From Chitinophagales bacterium 33-2 (GTDB lineage Bacteria; Bacteroidota; Bacteroidia; Chitinophagales; Chitinophagaceae): a stretch of 64,000 bases of DNA. The notes beneath the pieces are model-generated. The model saw nothing but the letters and a program-made list of their open reading frames with translations. It did not search any database and was not told where the DNA came from. The translations under genes and the position numbers were made by a program. The stretch spans positions 1 to 64,000 of the forward strand of contig MWYV01000036.1 in the NCBI GenBank assembly GCA_002050435.1, in the 5' to 3' direction. Of the stretch, positions 11,490 through 21,717 are shown one piece after another. The first letter of the stretch is position 1. Every line of letters begins with the position of its first letter.

Positions 11490-12911
11490 ATGTCAGCTAA
11501 TCCAGAATATAGCTTCTTTGGATCCGTAGAAAGGAGTTTTGACAAAGCAGCGCAATTCACCACCTGGGACCCGGGTATTCTTGAACAGATTAAAGCATGT
11601 AATGCTGTGTACCGTATGAAATTTCCTGTGCGTATGGATGATGGGCGCATCGAAGTGATTGAAGCGTACAGGGTACAGCATTCACAACACAAAACCCCGT
11701 GTAAAGGCGGTATCCGCTTTGCCGCAGAAGTAAACCAGGATGAAGTAATGGCACTTGCTGCACTTATGACTTATAAATGCGCCATTGTAAATGTTCCATT
11801 TGGTGGTGGTAAAGGTGGTATCAAAATCAACCCGCGTAAATATTCTGTGTACGAACTTGAAAAAATCACGCGACGTTATACTGCTGAACTGGTAAAGAAA
11901 AACTTTATTGGCCCCGGCACCGATGTTCCTGCACCGGATTATGGCACAGGTGAAAGAGAAATGGCATGGATCGTTGATACCTATTCCAGTTTACGCCCTG
12001 GTGAAATTGATGCTGCAGGTTGTGTTACAGGAAAGCCGGTTACACAGGGTGGTGTTCGTGGACGCAGGGAAGCCACCGGACTTGGAATATTTTATGGCAT
12101 CCGTGAAGTGTGTAATATGCCGGATGTAATGAACAAACTGGGTTTACCAGTAGGCATAGCCGGAAAAAAAGTGGTGATCCAGGGACTTGGAAATGTGGGT
12201 TACCATGCAGCCAAATTTTTTCAGAATGCTGGTGCCAAAATCATTGGGCTTGCAGAATATGAAGGTGCCATTTATAATGAAGGCGGACTCGATGTTGATG
12301 CGGTTTTTGAACACCGAAAAACTTCGGGTTCTATTCTCAATTTTGCAGATGGAAAGAATTTTGCAAAAAATACAGATGCCCTTGAATACGATTGCGACAT
12401 CCTGATCCCTGCAGCACTTGAAAATGTCATCAATGCTGAAAATGCACCGAGAATCTCTGCAAAGATCATTGGAGAAGGAGCGAACGGCCCGTTAACTCCT
12501 GAAGCCGACGAGATCCTGATACAGAAAGGTACTCTGGTAGTTCCCGATATGTACCTGAATGCCGGAGGTGTAACCGTTTCTTATTTTGAGTGGCTGAAAA
12601 ATCTGAGCCACGTAAGATATGGCCGTATGGAAAAACGTTTCACTGAAAATATGAACACGCACATCCTCGGACAGATCGAAGAACTTACCAATAAGCAGGT
12701 AAACTCAAGGGAAAGGCAACTGATCGTGCATGGTCCGGATGAAGTAGACCTGGTACACAGCGGACTTGAAGAAACCATGATCACCGCAACGCATGAGATC
12801 ATGGATGCATGGAGAAAAAACCCCCAGATCCCTGATATGCGCACGGCTGCTTATGTAGTAGCCATTAATAAGGTTGGAACTTCCTATGCTGAACTGGGTA
12901 TCTTCCCATAA
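11490..12911 (+). CDS. Glu/Leu/Phe/Val family dehydrogenase (glutamate dehydrogenase)
   Basis: 473 aa; CKGGIRFAAEVNQDEVMALAALMTYKCAIVNVPFGGGKGGI; GLGNVGYHAAKFF; GEGANGPLTPEAD. Confidence 0.95.
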   Translation: MSANPEYSFFGSVERSFDKAAQFTTWDPGILEQIKACNAVYRMKFPVRMDDGRIEVIEAYRVQHSQHKTPCKGGIRFAAEVNQDEVMALAALMTYKCAIVNVPFGGGKGGIKINPRKYSVYELEKITRRYTAELVKKNFIGPGTDVPAPDYGTGEREMAWIVDTYSSLRPGEIDAAGCVTGKPVTQGGVRGRREATGLGIFYGIREVCNMPDVMNKLGLPVGIAGKKVVIQGLGNVGYHAAKFFQNAGAKIIGLAEYEGAIYNEGGLDVDAVFEHRKTSGSILNFADGKNFAKNTDALEYDCDILIPAALENVINAENAPRISAKIIGEGANGPLTPEADEILIQKGTLVVPDMYLNAGGVTVSYFEWLKNLSHVRYGRMEKRFTENMNTHILGQIEELTNKQVNSRERQLIVHGPDEVDLVHSGLEETMITATHEIMDAWRKNPQIPDMRTAAYVVAINKVGTSYAELGIFP

Positions 12912-12931
12912 AGCAATTTCTATACGCTTTT

Positions 12932-12952
12932 AACCCCGCACACCGCGGGGTT
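12932..12952 (+). terminator. Rho-independent terminator
   Basis: AACCCCGC-acacc-GCGGGGTT followed by T-run. Confidence 0.85.
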
Positions 12953-12954
12953 TT

Positions 12955-13260
12955 TTATTGCCCGGTTACAAGTAACAGGATCGTTCCGATGGTTATCAAT
13001 AAAGAATACAGGTATCGTTTGTCCGGATGCATCTTTTTTTTTATAAAAAAGAAAACACAAACCAGTGGAAGCGCAAAAACCAGCAGGATCATAGGAAGCC
13101 AGAGCAGTTCAAAAACAACACCTGCAACCGGAAATTTATATACATCCCGGATAATGTACAATACCACCCACCAGAATAAATGAGTGAACAGGCTAAGTAC
13201 CAGAACCAGCACTGCAAAATTGTTTCGACTGCCTAAATTGTCAGGATTTGCCTGTACCAT
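12955..13260 (-). CDS. hypothetical membrane protein
   Basis: 101 aa, three hydrophobic segments. Confidence 0.6.
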   Translation of the reverse strand: MVQANPDNLGSRNNFAVLVLVLSLFTHLFWWVVLYIIRDVYKFPVAGVVFELLWLPMILLVFALPLVCVFFFIKKKMHPDKRYLYSLLITIGTILLLVTGQ

Positions 13261-13319
13261 ATGTATTTTAAAAGATTAATTTACGCCGGAATTAATTGCT
13301 GCCAAAACCGAACTTCCAG

Positions 13320-15491
13320 ATGAATCGTCTTTCCATTCTGATACCAGTTTACAACGAGGAAAAAACCATCATCCTTTTACTCGATAAGATCAATCAGGTA
13401 GCACTTCATTATGCACTTGAAAAAGAATTTATTATTGTTGACGATGCATCTTCTGACACTACACCCTTGTTGCTGAAAGAATATATAGAGGCGCATCCTG
13501 AATTCAATATTCAGTATTTACGTCACGAAAAGAATAAAGGCAAAGGTGCCTGCCTGCGAACCGGGATTGAAAGAGCTTCAGGTGACATGATCCTGATTCA
13601 GGATGCTGATTTGGAGTACGACCCCTCGGATTATAATGCTCTGCTGCTGCCAATGATGGAAGGTAAGGCTGATGTGGTTTTTGGAAGCCGCTTTATTGGT
13701 GGCCGACCGCACCGTATTTTATTTTTCTGGCACAGCATAGGAAACAAAATCCTTACGTTTTTCTCCAACATGCTTACCAACCTGAACCTGACCGATATGG
13801 AGAATGGTTATAAGTTGTTCAGGGCCGACATCCTTAAATCCATTTTGCTTGTTGAAAACAGGTTTGGTTTTGAACCGGAGATTACTGCAAAAATTTCACG
13901 CATTCCTGATATCAGAATTTACGAGGTGGGCATTGCCTATTATGGAAGAACCTACAAGGAAGGAAAAAAGATCAACTGGAAAGATGGATTCAGAGCCGTG
14001 TATTCGATCAGTAAATACAATATTTTTTCAGCCGATAAAACATTTCAACCGGGTAATTCCCTGTTTCAGTTTAAAAACAATCCAGCTTATTGGCTGATGC
14101 TGTTATTTTTTATTGCCGGACTTGCACTGATCTTTCTGGCAAAAGGCACAGGAGATGAAGGCGATTCGATCATTCATTACCTCTATGCAAAACATGCATG
14201 GCAAAATCCGGAATTCTTTTTTAACCACTGGGCCAAACCTGTTTTTGTACTCACCGCTTCCCCTTTCGCACAATTTGGTATAGAAGGTATGAAGTTGTTC
14301 AACCTGCTGATATCTACCTCCGCCCTGTATTTTTCTTTTCTCTGTGCAAGACAGCTGAAGGTACCTTACCCCTGGCTGGTACCGCTGGCCATGGTTTTTT
14401 CGCCCTGGCTCATCATCATTACACTATCCGGACTAACAGAACCACTTTTCGCATTATGGATGATCGCAGGTATTTATGCGCTGCTAAAAAAGAAATGGAC
14501 TTTTGGTTATATATGGCTGTCATTTTTACCATTTGTAAGAAGTGAAGGGCTCATCATTCTATGCGTGCTGCTGGTTTACCAGGTTTTTAAAAAACACTAC
14601 CGGTATCTTCCTTTATTACTGGTGGGACACCTGTTTTATGCCATCGCAGGTTATTTTGTTCATAACGACCTTTTATGGGTATTGAATACCATGAGTTATG
14701 CGGTTTGGTACAGTGCATACGGCCAGGGCAACTGGATGCATTTTGTACATCATATGCCTGAAGTGATTGGAAAAGTTTTGGTTGTTTTTCTTTTGCTCGG
14801 ATTGATGTATGGATTCCTGAGAAAGCTGGGAAGGTTTTTCTTTAGCCAGGGAAATGCCATTTCAGATGAAGAATTATTTTTTGTTTATGGCATTTTCATT
14901 GCATATTTCCTTGGACATACCGCTTTTTGGGCGCTCGGAATTTTTAATTCTTTTGGCCTCGTAAGAGTGTTGGTAGGAGTTCTTCCACTCATTGCCATCA
15001 TTTGTGCAAGGGGATTTAATTTTGCCGCTTCCTTCTCAGGGAGCATGCTTTATAGAATCGTGATGTATGTTTCCCTGTTGCTCGTTATGACTTACCCATT
15101 TTTCAACAGCAAGTATTCCTTTAACTGGCAGCGGGATTTCCAACTTAAAGCGGACCAGCTTGCGCAGGAAAAAATGGGAAGCTTCATCAAACATCAATTC
15201 CCGGATTATAAAAAGCATGCCTTTTATTATGAAGCAGTTTACGTAAGCGTAGTGCTGGATATCAATTATTTTGATTCAACCGAACACAAAAGGCTAAGAA
15301 ATGCTTTTGAGAAAAATGATTTTCGTGCAGGAGCATTTATTGTCTGGGATGACTGGTTTGCACCAATGGAAGGTTATGTTGAAGAAAAACATCTTGATGA
15401 AGATGGGCGCTTTGAATTTATACAGGCTTTTGAAGAAATCAATTTCTGGAAGGTGAAAAGACGCGTAAAACTTTACCGCGTAAGGAATTGA
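13320..15491 (+). CDS. family 2 glycosyltransferase fused to polytopic membrane domain
   Basis: MNRLSILIPVYNEEKTIILLLDKI; IIVDDASSDTT; IQDADLEYDP; FGSRFIGG; then multi-TM PMT-like C-terminal half. Start moved to the second Met of the ORF. Confidence 0.88.
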   Translation: MNRLSILIPVYNEEKTIILLLDKINQVALHYALEKEFIIVDDASSDTTPLLLKEYIEAHPEFNIQYLRHEKNKGKGACLRTGIERASGDMILIQDADLEYDPSDYNALLLPMMEGKADVVFGSRFIGGRPHRILFFWHSIGNKILTFFSNMLTNLNLTDMENGYKLFRADILKSILLVENRFGFEPEITAKISRIPDIRIYEVGIAYYGRTYKEGKKINWKDGFRAVYSISKYNIFSADKTFQPGNSLFQFKNNPAYWLMLLFFIAGLALIFLAKGTGDEGDSIIHYLYAKHAWQNPEFFFNHWAKPVFVLTASPFAQFGIEGMKLFNLLISTSALYFSFLCARQLKVPYPWLVPLAMVFSPWLIIITLSGLTEPLFALWMIAGIYALLKKKWTFGYIWLSFLPFVRSEGLIILCVLLVYQVFKKHYRYLPLLLVGHLFYAIAGYFVHNDLLWVLNTMSYAVWYSAYGQGNWMHFVHHMPEVIGKVLVVFLLLGLMYGFLRKLGRFFFSQGNAISDEELFFVYGIFIAYFLGHTAFWALGIFNSFGLVRVLVGVLPLIAIICARGFNFAASFSGSMLYRIVMYVSLLLVMTYPFFNSKYSFNWQRDFQLKADQLAQEKMGSFIKHQFPDYKKHAFYYEAVYVSVVLDINYFDSTEHKRLRNAFEKNDFRAGAFIVWDDWFAPMEGYVEEKHLDEDGRFEFIQAFEEINFWKVKRRVKLYRVRN

Positions 15492-17041
15492 ACCGAATCA
15501 AGTGTTTGCTTAACTGAAGCAGGCAATGAAGGTTCATATCTTTTAAGATCTTCGTACAATTTCTGTTTGGTTTGCGGCGCTATTGCATAAAATCCAACCA
15601 CACTTCCGGCAGTCACAAAATTATCCGCCAGTTCCCATGTGCCCACCTGTTGCCAGGAAGCCGGAATTTTACCTTGATAAAGATGCGGATAAAATATGCC
15701 GATCTTAATATCATGCTCTGCAACATACCGGGATAGAAAATTGCTGTCGAATTGTTTTTTCTGACGGATCACCTCCAGTGTTCCGAGGCCTTCCAAATCG
15801 AATATGCGCATATCATCATTGTAAAAACTTAAGGCCCCGATGTCATTCATAGCAATGCCAAAGGATGGGAAATGCTGGTTTACAAATTTTGCCATTTGCA
15901 CCTGTTGTTCAGCAATATTTTTAGCTGCCCTTTTTGTGTGCGAGATCATCTGCACCCTGGAAAGCACAGGAAAAAAAACAATTGCAATCAGAGCAAGAAG
16001 GGCAAGGTTTCCTGTACTCCATCTCCACCGGAAAAACTGTTGAAAATCCTCCCAAGTTATAACGATACAAACAAACAAAAGACTAACCAGGTAAGCTTCA
16101 TATCGAAAGAGCCAGCCATAGCTGGCCAGTACAAAGTGCGATAGCGCTGTTGCAGCAAAAATCAAAACAGCTAAATGTTTCGGATGTGTTTTAAATGTTT
16201 TCCATCCGCCAATTGGATACATGAGAAGGTAGATGAGTGGAAAGACCATAAATGAAAACAACAAGCCTGTGGCAAGGATTTTTCCGGCAAGCGCGGAAAA
16301 GTATCCAAATACAGATCCGCTGATAAAATTACTCTTTGCAAGAAGCGAATTTGGAAAAAAGAACCCGCCTTTTGACAAAGAGAACATTCCAAAAATGATG
16401 ATAGGCAAAGCTATGGCCATCATCAATAAAAGAAATTGTTTCCAGTTTCTGAAAACAAGGAGCCAAGTACCTGCGGTGATACCTACAAGAAACGCCGCCT
16501 CATAGCGTGTGAGCACCGAAAGTGCTGCTACCAGGATATAGATCCCATTATTGATCTTTTCACCTTTCCACGACTTGTGGGTTAGATAGAAAAACAAAAT
16601 GGACAAAAGGATTTGCAAAGTATGTTCCATTCCCAATACAGCCATTCCTGCGAGGGGCACCAAAAAAATAAAAGAGAGATTGAGCAGCATTGCTTCAGAT
16701 AGGCGCATATGCTTTTTGGAGATCCGCACCATCACATAGACCACTGCAATGCCCATGATCCAGTTCAGAAGTAAGGGCAACCAGACTTTAATGCCAATGA
16801 GTGCAAAACCAAGGGCAAGTAATAACGTATAGAGTATGGAAGAGGAAGTGGAGGAAAACTCAAACTTAGTAATGCCCCATACTCCGTGTTCAACCAGGTT
16901 TTTCGAAATAGACATGTGAATGAAGGCATCGTCGAGCGGGTAAGAAAGCATCCCGGTATCCCTGAAACTGAAAAATACCTGTAAAGCCACCAGGATTGAA
17001 AAGCACAAACAGCAAATAATAAACAAAGCTTTCTGCCTCAT
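15473..17041 (-). CDS. PMT/ArnT-like polytopic membrane glycosyltransferase (putative)
   Basis: 522 aa multi-TM; YPLDDAFIHMSISKNLVEHGVWG N-terminal loop; overlaps preceding CDS convergently. Confidence 0.7.
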   Translation of the reverse strand: MRQKALFIICCLCFSILVALQVFFSFRDTGMLSYPLDDAFIHMSISKNLVEHGVWGITKFEFSSTSSSILYTLLLALGFALIGIKVWLPLLLNWIMGIAVVYVMVRISKKHMRLSEAMLLNLSFIFLVPLAGMAVLGMEHTLQILLSILFFYLTHKSWKGEKINNGIYILVAALSVLTRYEAAFLVGITAGTWLLVFRNWKQFLLLMMAIALPIIIFGMFSLSKGGFFFPNSLLAKSNFISGSVFGYFSALAGKILATGLLFSFMVFPLIYLLMYPIGGWKTFKTHPKHLAVLIFAATALSHFVLASYGWLFRYEAYLVSLLFVCIVITWEDFQQFFRWRWSTGNLALLALIAIVFFPVLSRVQMISHTKRAAKNIAEQQVQMAKFVNQHFPSFGIAMNDIGALSFYNDDMRIFDLEGLGTLEVIRQKKQFDSNFLSRYVAEHDIKIGIFYPHLYQGKIPASWQQVGTWELADNFVTAGSVVGFYAIAPQTKQKLYEDLKRYEPSLPASVKQTLDSVQFLTR

Positions 17042-17076
17042 AAGCAGGCAAAATAATTCAATTCATTTTATTATCA

Positions 17077-17826
17077 TCATAGATCTGAAGATAATTGGGG
17101 GGTCTTTTCTTCTTCAGCTTCAGGTGCATGTTTTATTTTGTGGGCCTTTTTCCTTTCTGTTTCTTCTTCCTCTTCGCGTTTCTCAACAAACCAGGAAGCA
17201 ACAAAGGCAGTGAACGTACCAAATAAACCCACTCCCACCGTAATTAGGGCAACAGCGATAATTCTACCTTCTGTGGTTACCGGGAACCTGTCCCCATATC
17301 TAACTGTAGTTATGGTAACCCAGGCCCACCAGAGTGCATCCTCGGCGGTTTTGATATTGCTGCCCGGTGCATGCATCTCAACATTTAAAATTCCAATTGC
17401 ACAAAAAATTACCATTAAAACAGCAATGATCCCTACAGAAGTAAAAGTTCCACGCACCCTGTTTGCAAAATAATAAGTGGTAAGATGTTCTATAGACCTG
17501 AAGGCCCGTAATACTCTTAATAACTGGATGACACGGAATACTCTTGCCGCCAGGAAAATATCGAAGACGGGAATACTGGATAAAAGATCGATCCATCCCC
17601 ACCGCAGGTAATCCATCTTTTTTTTGGCAGAAAAGAGTTGGATCAGAAAATCCAGGAAAAAAATGGCACAGATAAAATAATCGATATCTCTTAACAACCT
17701 CAGGTTTTCAGGGGTTAGGTGCATGAAGCTGGTGATCACAAGTGAAATGATCACAAATAAGGATAATATAAACACCAACAGGTTGAAGGGATGCAGTGCT
17801 TTTTTCTGATTGATGGTTATGCGCAT
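17077..17826 (-). CDS. voltage-gated-type ion channel (Kv-like, 6TM)
   Basis: 249 aa; S4-like AARVFRVIQLLRVLRAFRSI; pore ALWWAWVTITTVRYGDRFPVTTEGR. Confidence 0.88.
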   Translation of the reverse strand: MRITINQKKALHPFNLLVFILSLFVIISLVITSFMHLTPENLRLLRDIDYFICAIFFLDFLIQLFSAKKKMDYLRWGWIDLLSSIPVFDIFLAARVFRVIQLLRVLRAFRSIEHLTTYYFANRVRGTFTSVGIIAVLMVIFCAIGILNVEMHAPGSNIKTAEDALWWAWVTITTVRYGDRFPVTTEGRIIAVALITVGVGLFGTFTAFVASWFVEKREEEEETERKKAHKIKHAPEAEEEKTPQLSSDL

Positions 17827-17852
17827 GCTGATTTACCTGGTAAGGTGAATAT

Positions 17853-18308
17853 TTACATTTTTTGTTTGTCAAACTTTTCATTTAAGATCCTTAACCTTTT
17901 GGAAAGCATCTTTAAAAACCCCCGTGCTATTTCAGGCCTTGAGTCGATCAGCTCAAAAAACGGGTCCTGGTCAATCTTGAAAATATAACAATCGGTATTT
18001 GCCTTTGCAGAAGCGCTCCTGCTTTCTGCATCCAATAAAGAAAGTTCACCAAAAACTTCTTTCTCCTTTAAAATAGCAAGCGTGGTGTTGGCTTTAAAGA
18101 TTTTTATTTCCCCCTGGTAAATAATATACATACTGTCTCCGAGTTCCCCTTCCTCAAAAATAACAGTGCCTTCTTCCAGTTCCATATCCTGCATCAGGGG
18201 TGCAAGATCCGCGAGAACATTTTCTGGTGTATCTGAAAAGATCCCAAGGGATTTCAAAAGAAAAACTTTTTCAATCAGCAGGAGCTTCTCTTGTTTTGGT
18301 GTCAGCAT
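17853..18308 (-). CDS. stand-alone cyclic nucleotide-binding (CNB/CRP-like) domain protein
   Basis: 151 aa; EEGELGDSMYIIYQGEIKIF and phosphate-binding cassette FGELSLLDAESRSASAKA. Confidence 0.92.
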   Translation of the reverse strand: MLTPKQEKLLLIEKVFLLKSLGIFSDTPENVLADLAPLMQDMELEEGTVIFEEGELGDSMYIIYQGEIKIFKANTTLAILKEKEVFGELSLLDAESRSASAKANTDCYIFKIDQDPFFELIDSRPEIARGFLKMLSKRLRILNEKFDKQKM

Positions 18309-18317
18309 AAATTAAGA

Positions 18318-21077
18318 TTAAATGGCGAATTTTGCAACCTCACTTAATAAAGGATGCTCAGCCTCAATATATTTAGAAATAAGGGTATTATCAATATGGT
18401 GATGCTGTTTTTTTGTGGTATACAGCGAACAGGCGGTGGTCCATTTATCATACATGAAGTCTTCCTGCTTTAAAATTGCGCTCAACACATTTTCTACATT
18501 CCTGAAAAAACTCATAGGATATAACTTTCTTAGCGCATAGATTTTTTCCTGTAGTTCAGAGGGCTCGAATATTGTATTGAAAAGAAAGGCAGTTTCCTTC
18601 TTAACTGTCATTTCAATAATTTCCATTGCATTGGCCACTTGCTCCTTTCCACCAGTATTAAAAGCAGTACGCACATCTTTTATTTGTTCCCGGTTGTAAA
18701 GACTGGCAAAAATATAGAGCAGCGAATCCCTGAGGCTTACCAGTTCCAGTTCGAGTGAAGTGGAAAGTATTTGATACCGTGGCTGATCCTTAGATAACAG
18801 CTTTTGCATATAAAGGATGCGGGCAGAAAGATTAAAGTACTGTTTTATATATCCTTCAAAAAGATGAATATATGGATGACTAATCCTGTAATTGGTATGA
18901 TACAACGTTTTAAAAACCAGTTGGGGATACCATGGAAGGGCTTCCAGCACTTTTAATAATACTTCCTGTGCTTCCGATCCTCCAATTCTTCCAATTAACC
19001 TGATTAGTTTTTCATTCTGTTGATTGTTTGAGTTTTGTGATACCATGAACTCATACATCACGGGAAGCGAATTGGCACCGGCATGCAGCAATGCCTGCAG
19101 CACCATTTTTTCATTTATGTGTATATAAGAAATCACTTTACCCAGCAATGCCGGGTCGGCCGTTCCCGAAGCGGCAGCAAAGGCCTGTTTTTTCACATCA
19201 TTATTTACATCATTCATCAGCATGTTGATCTCTTCAAAATATTCCGGGTCCTGAAGATCCTGCAGCACATGGGCTGCTTTCATGCGCTCTTCCCACCTGG
19301 AAGAACGGATCATATCATGTAGCCTTCCTTTAGCGTGTCCGCTTCCTGTAATATTGCCATAACGGAGCAAACCTGCCAATGCTGCCATTTGAATTTTGTC
19401 GTGCTGATTATCTGTAAAATCCATCATCAGGTCGTCCTTCATATTGATCCTGCAAAGGGCGCTGATGGTGGTTGCCTTGAGTGTAGTATCAGAAGTTGTA
19501 TCCAGGATATATTTCAGAATGACGCCGGCTTCCGTCATGTTCTTTTGTTCAATCAATTCAACAGCCTGCGTTTTAACGTTATCTGAAGGATGGGAAAGGG
19601 CTGAAAGGATGATTTCTTCTGTTACTGCTGAATGATTTATTGAAACCATCCGGAGTATATTAAAAGCTTCTGCTTCATTTCCTTCCGCCATCTTTTGTTT
19701 TAAATAATGAAGGGTAAATGAATCAGAATAAGAAAATTCACTGTTATTAAAAAAACGGTTGCCTATGGTTTTGATGAGGGTTTTAATGTATTGATGATTG
19801 ATACGGAAAATTCCAAAAATCCAAAGAGCACCAAGCACCATCAGCAGTATATTGATGGATTGAATATGGGAACTGTGGTCAAATCTGAACAGGACAAGGA
19901 GGAAAACACCGGTGAATAAATAGGCAAAAGGATCCATGATTCCTTTGGTAATGGTATGTGCCCTTAATCTGTCATGTGTGCTGAGGGGTTGCATGAGTGT
20001 AAGGAATACGGGCGTGTTAACAGAAGTACGCAGGATGTCAACTAAAATGGCCATCACACCAAATAAATATAAAATGGCATTCTGGCCGCGTGCATAGTAT
20101 TCAAGCACCAATACGGAAACGGCCAGAAGGATCATCAGTACCGGAGTGATCAACAATGACTTTATGGTGCCCATGCGGTTAATGAGGCGGCCCGTAAAAA
20201 TAATCTTAACCAGCATGGCTGCAACCCTTACCACGGCAAAGAACATGGCAATAAACTGGGCAAGTCCCACATCCGAATTGAAAGCCTCTTTCACCTTTGC
20301 ATAAAATGCAAAATTGGCCACAATGAACACACAGGATGCGATCACAGTAACAATAGCAATTCTCCTGATCAGCGCATTTACAGAAAAGTTTTTTACTAAA
20401 TGCCCTACATGCGCATGTTTATTGACAACCTGACGCACGGCATTGTGTTTGTGATGATGATGGTCGTGCTTTTTTATATTTTCAGATTGCCGGATGTGAT
20501 TGAGAAAAGGAAGCGATGCCACCATGCAAAACATGCCTGCCAGCAGCAGGTTCGCTGTTCCGATATAACTTACCAGAACCAATGCAAGGGAATACCCGAT
20601 GAATTTAGCAGGTATATCGCCCGCACTGATGATACCAAACAATCTTTTACTCTGCCTGACATCAAAAAGCAATGATGAAATGCCCCAGAACTCGAGGTTA
20701 TTGAGCAAATACAGCACATTAAAAAAGGCCAGCATCAGGTAGAGAAAATAGGAAGGCAGGAATTCAACCGACAAGCGAAAAAGCAGGCAGCTTGCAGCCA
20801 TAAAAATGGTGATGACACGCGCCAGCGTAATGATCTTTAGTTTCGCTTCGAGTTTTGCATAAACATAACCGGCAACCCAAAGTAAAAACGCAGAAAAAAT
20901 ATAAACTTTGGGTAATTCTTCAACACTGAAATTATCCAGGAATAAAGATATGGAAGCAGTAAAGAAAAAAGCAAGGCCGGCACCCTGGAAAAATTCAAAA
21001 ATAAAAAGTCTCCTGACCAGGTTCCATTCGCTGGCCCGCACATTCAGGAGGTGCAAAAAGGAAATGCCAGGTTTCAT
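18318..21077 (-). CDS. MFS/NTT (ATP/ADP translocase)-like membrane protein with C-terminal HEAT repeats
   Basis: 919 aa; about 12 TM, FDVRQSKRLFGIISAGDIPAKFIG resembles the NTT/MFS motif; from about aa 450 repeated HEAT-type helices (ILSALSHPSDNVKTQAVELIEQKN...). Confidence 0.8.
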   Translation of the reverse strand: MKPGISFLHLLNVRASEWNLVRRLFIFEFFQGAGLAFFFTASISLFLDNFSVEELPKVYIFSAFLLWVAGYVYAKLEAKLKIITLARVITIFMAASCLLFRLSVEFLPSYFLYLMLAFFNVLYLLNNLEFWGISSLLFDVRQSKRLFGIISAGDIPAKFIGYSLALVLVSYIGTANLLLAGMFCMVASLPFLNHIRQSENIKKHDHHHHKHNAVRQVVNKHAHVGHLVKNFSVNALIRRIAIVTVIASCVFIVANFAFYAKVKEAFNSDVGLAQFIAMFFAVVRVAAMLVKIIFTGRLINRMGTIKSLLITPVLMILLAVSVLVLEYYARGQNAILYLFGVMAILVDILRTSVNTPVFLTLMQPLSTHDRLRAHTITKGIMDPFAYLFTGVFLLVLFRFDHSSHIQSINILLMVLGALWIFGIFRINHQYIKTLIKTIGNRFFNNSEFSYSDSFTLHYLKQKMAEGNEAEAFNILRMVSINHSAVTEEIILSALSHPSDNVKTQAVELIEQKNMTEAGVILKYILDTTSDTTLKATTISALCRINMKDDLMMDFTDNQHDKIQMAALAGLLRYGNITGSGHAKGRLHDMIRSSRWEERMKAAHVLQDLQDPEYFEEINMLMNDVNNDVKKQAFAAASGTADPALLGKVISYIHINEKMVLQALLHAGANSLPVMYEFMVSQNSNNQQNEKLIRLIGRIGGSEAQEVLLKVLEALPWYPQLVFKTLYHTNYRISHPYIHLFEGYIKQYFNLSARILYMQKLLSKDQPRYQILSTSLELELVSLRDSLLYIFASLYNREQIKDVRTAFNTGGKEQVANAMEIIEMTVKKETAFLFNTIFEPSELQEKIYALRKLYPMSFFRNVENVLSAILKQEDFMYDKWTTACSLYTTKKQHHHIDNTLISKYIEAEHPLLSEVAKFAI

Positions 21078-21083
21078 AATCCA

Positions 21084-21683
21084 TCAATTGGTTATCATTC
21101 CTGCTTCTGACTTAAGGGAAGCAAGATGAATTTGTTTATTGTATTCCCTTGCATTTTGCGAAGTGGCTGTGAAATATTTGTGTGTATCAATAAAATTGAT
21201 CTGGACCTCTTCCCATTCTGTTACATCCTTTACAATCGCATATTTTAGAAATTCTTCTTTTAAATTTTTACCAATCAAACGGAAATCATCTCTTCCCAAA
21301 TAATCAAGATCGGCATCACAAATAATTTCTTCAAGATGCGATTTGGGTTTCTGCGGAATTTTTGTTGCCATGATCATTGAACAAATCGTATCCATCTCCT
21401 CATCTGTAAGTTCATGTGCAGCAAGATCTTTCCGGGCGAATTCACAGCTTTTCTCTTCGTGGTTCCTGTAAACAAATAGAAAGCCTGTATCATGGTAGAG
21501 TGCTGCAATTTTTAGCAATAATAAGGCTCTTTCATCAATAATACCCTCTTCCTGCGCGATTCGCTGCACGCATTCGATAACATCTCTTGTGTGCCCGCTA
21601 TGGTGATAAGTAAGTCCTTTTTGAATCTGGTCGTCAAGGATATGTAGTACACGGTCCTGTAATTTTTCAAATACAATTTTCAT
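21084..21683 (-). CDS. HD-domain phosphohydrolase
   Basis: 199 aa; YHHSGHTRDV, AALYHDTGF, ICDADLDYLGRDDF: H...HD...D metal motif. Confidence 0.9.
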   Translation of the reverse strand: MKIVFEKLQDRVLHILDDQIQKGLTYHHSGHTRDVIECVQRIAQEEGIIDERALLLLKIAALYHDTGFLFVYRNHEEKSCEFARKDLAAHELTDEEMDTICSMIMATKIPQKPKSHLEEIICDADLDYLGRDDFRLIGKNLKEEFLKYAIVKDVTEWEEVQINFIDTHKYFTATSQNAREYNKQIHLASLKSEAGMITN

Positions 21684-21717
21684 TCAATGGCAGTTAGTGG
21701 TTGGTGGGGAAAAAATT

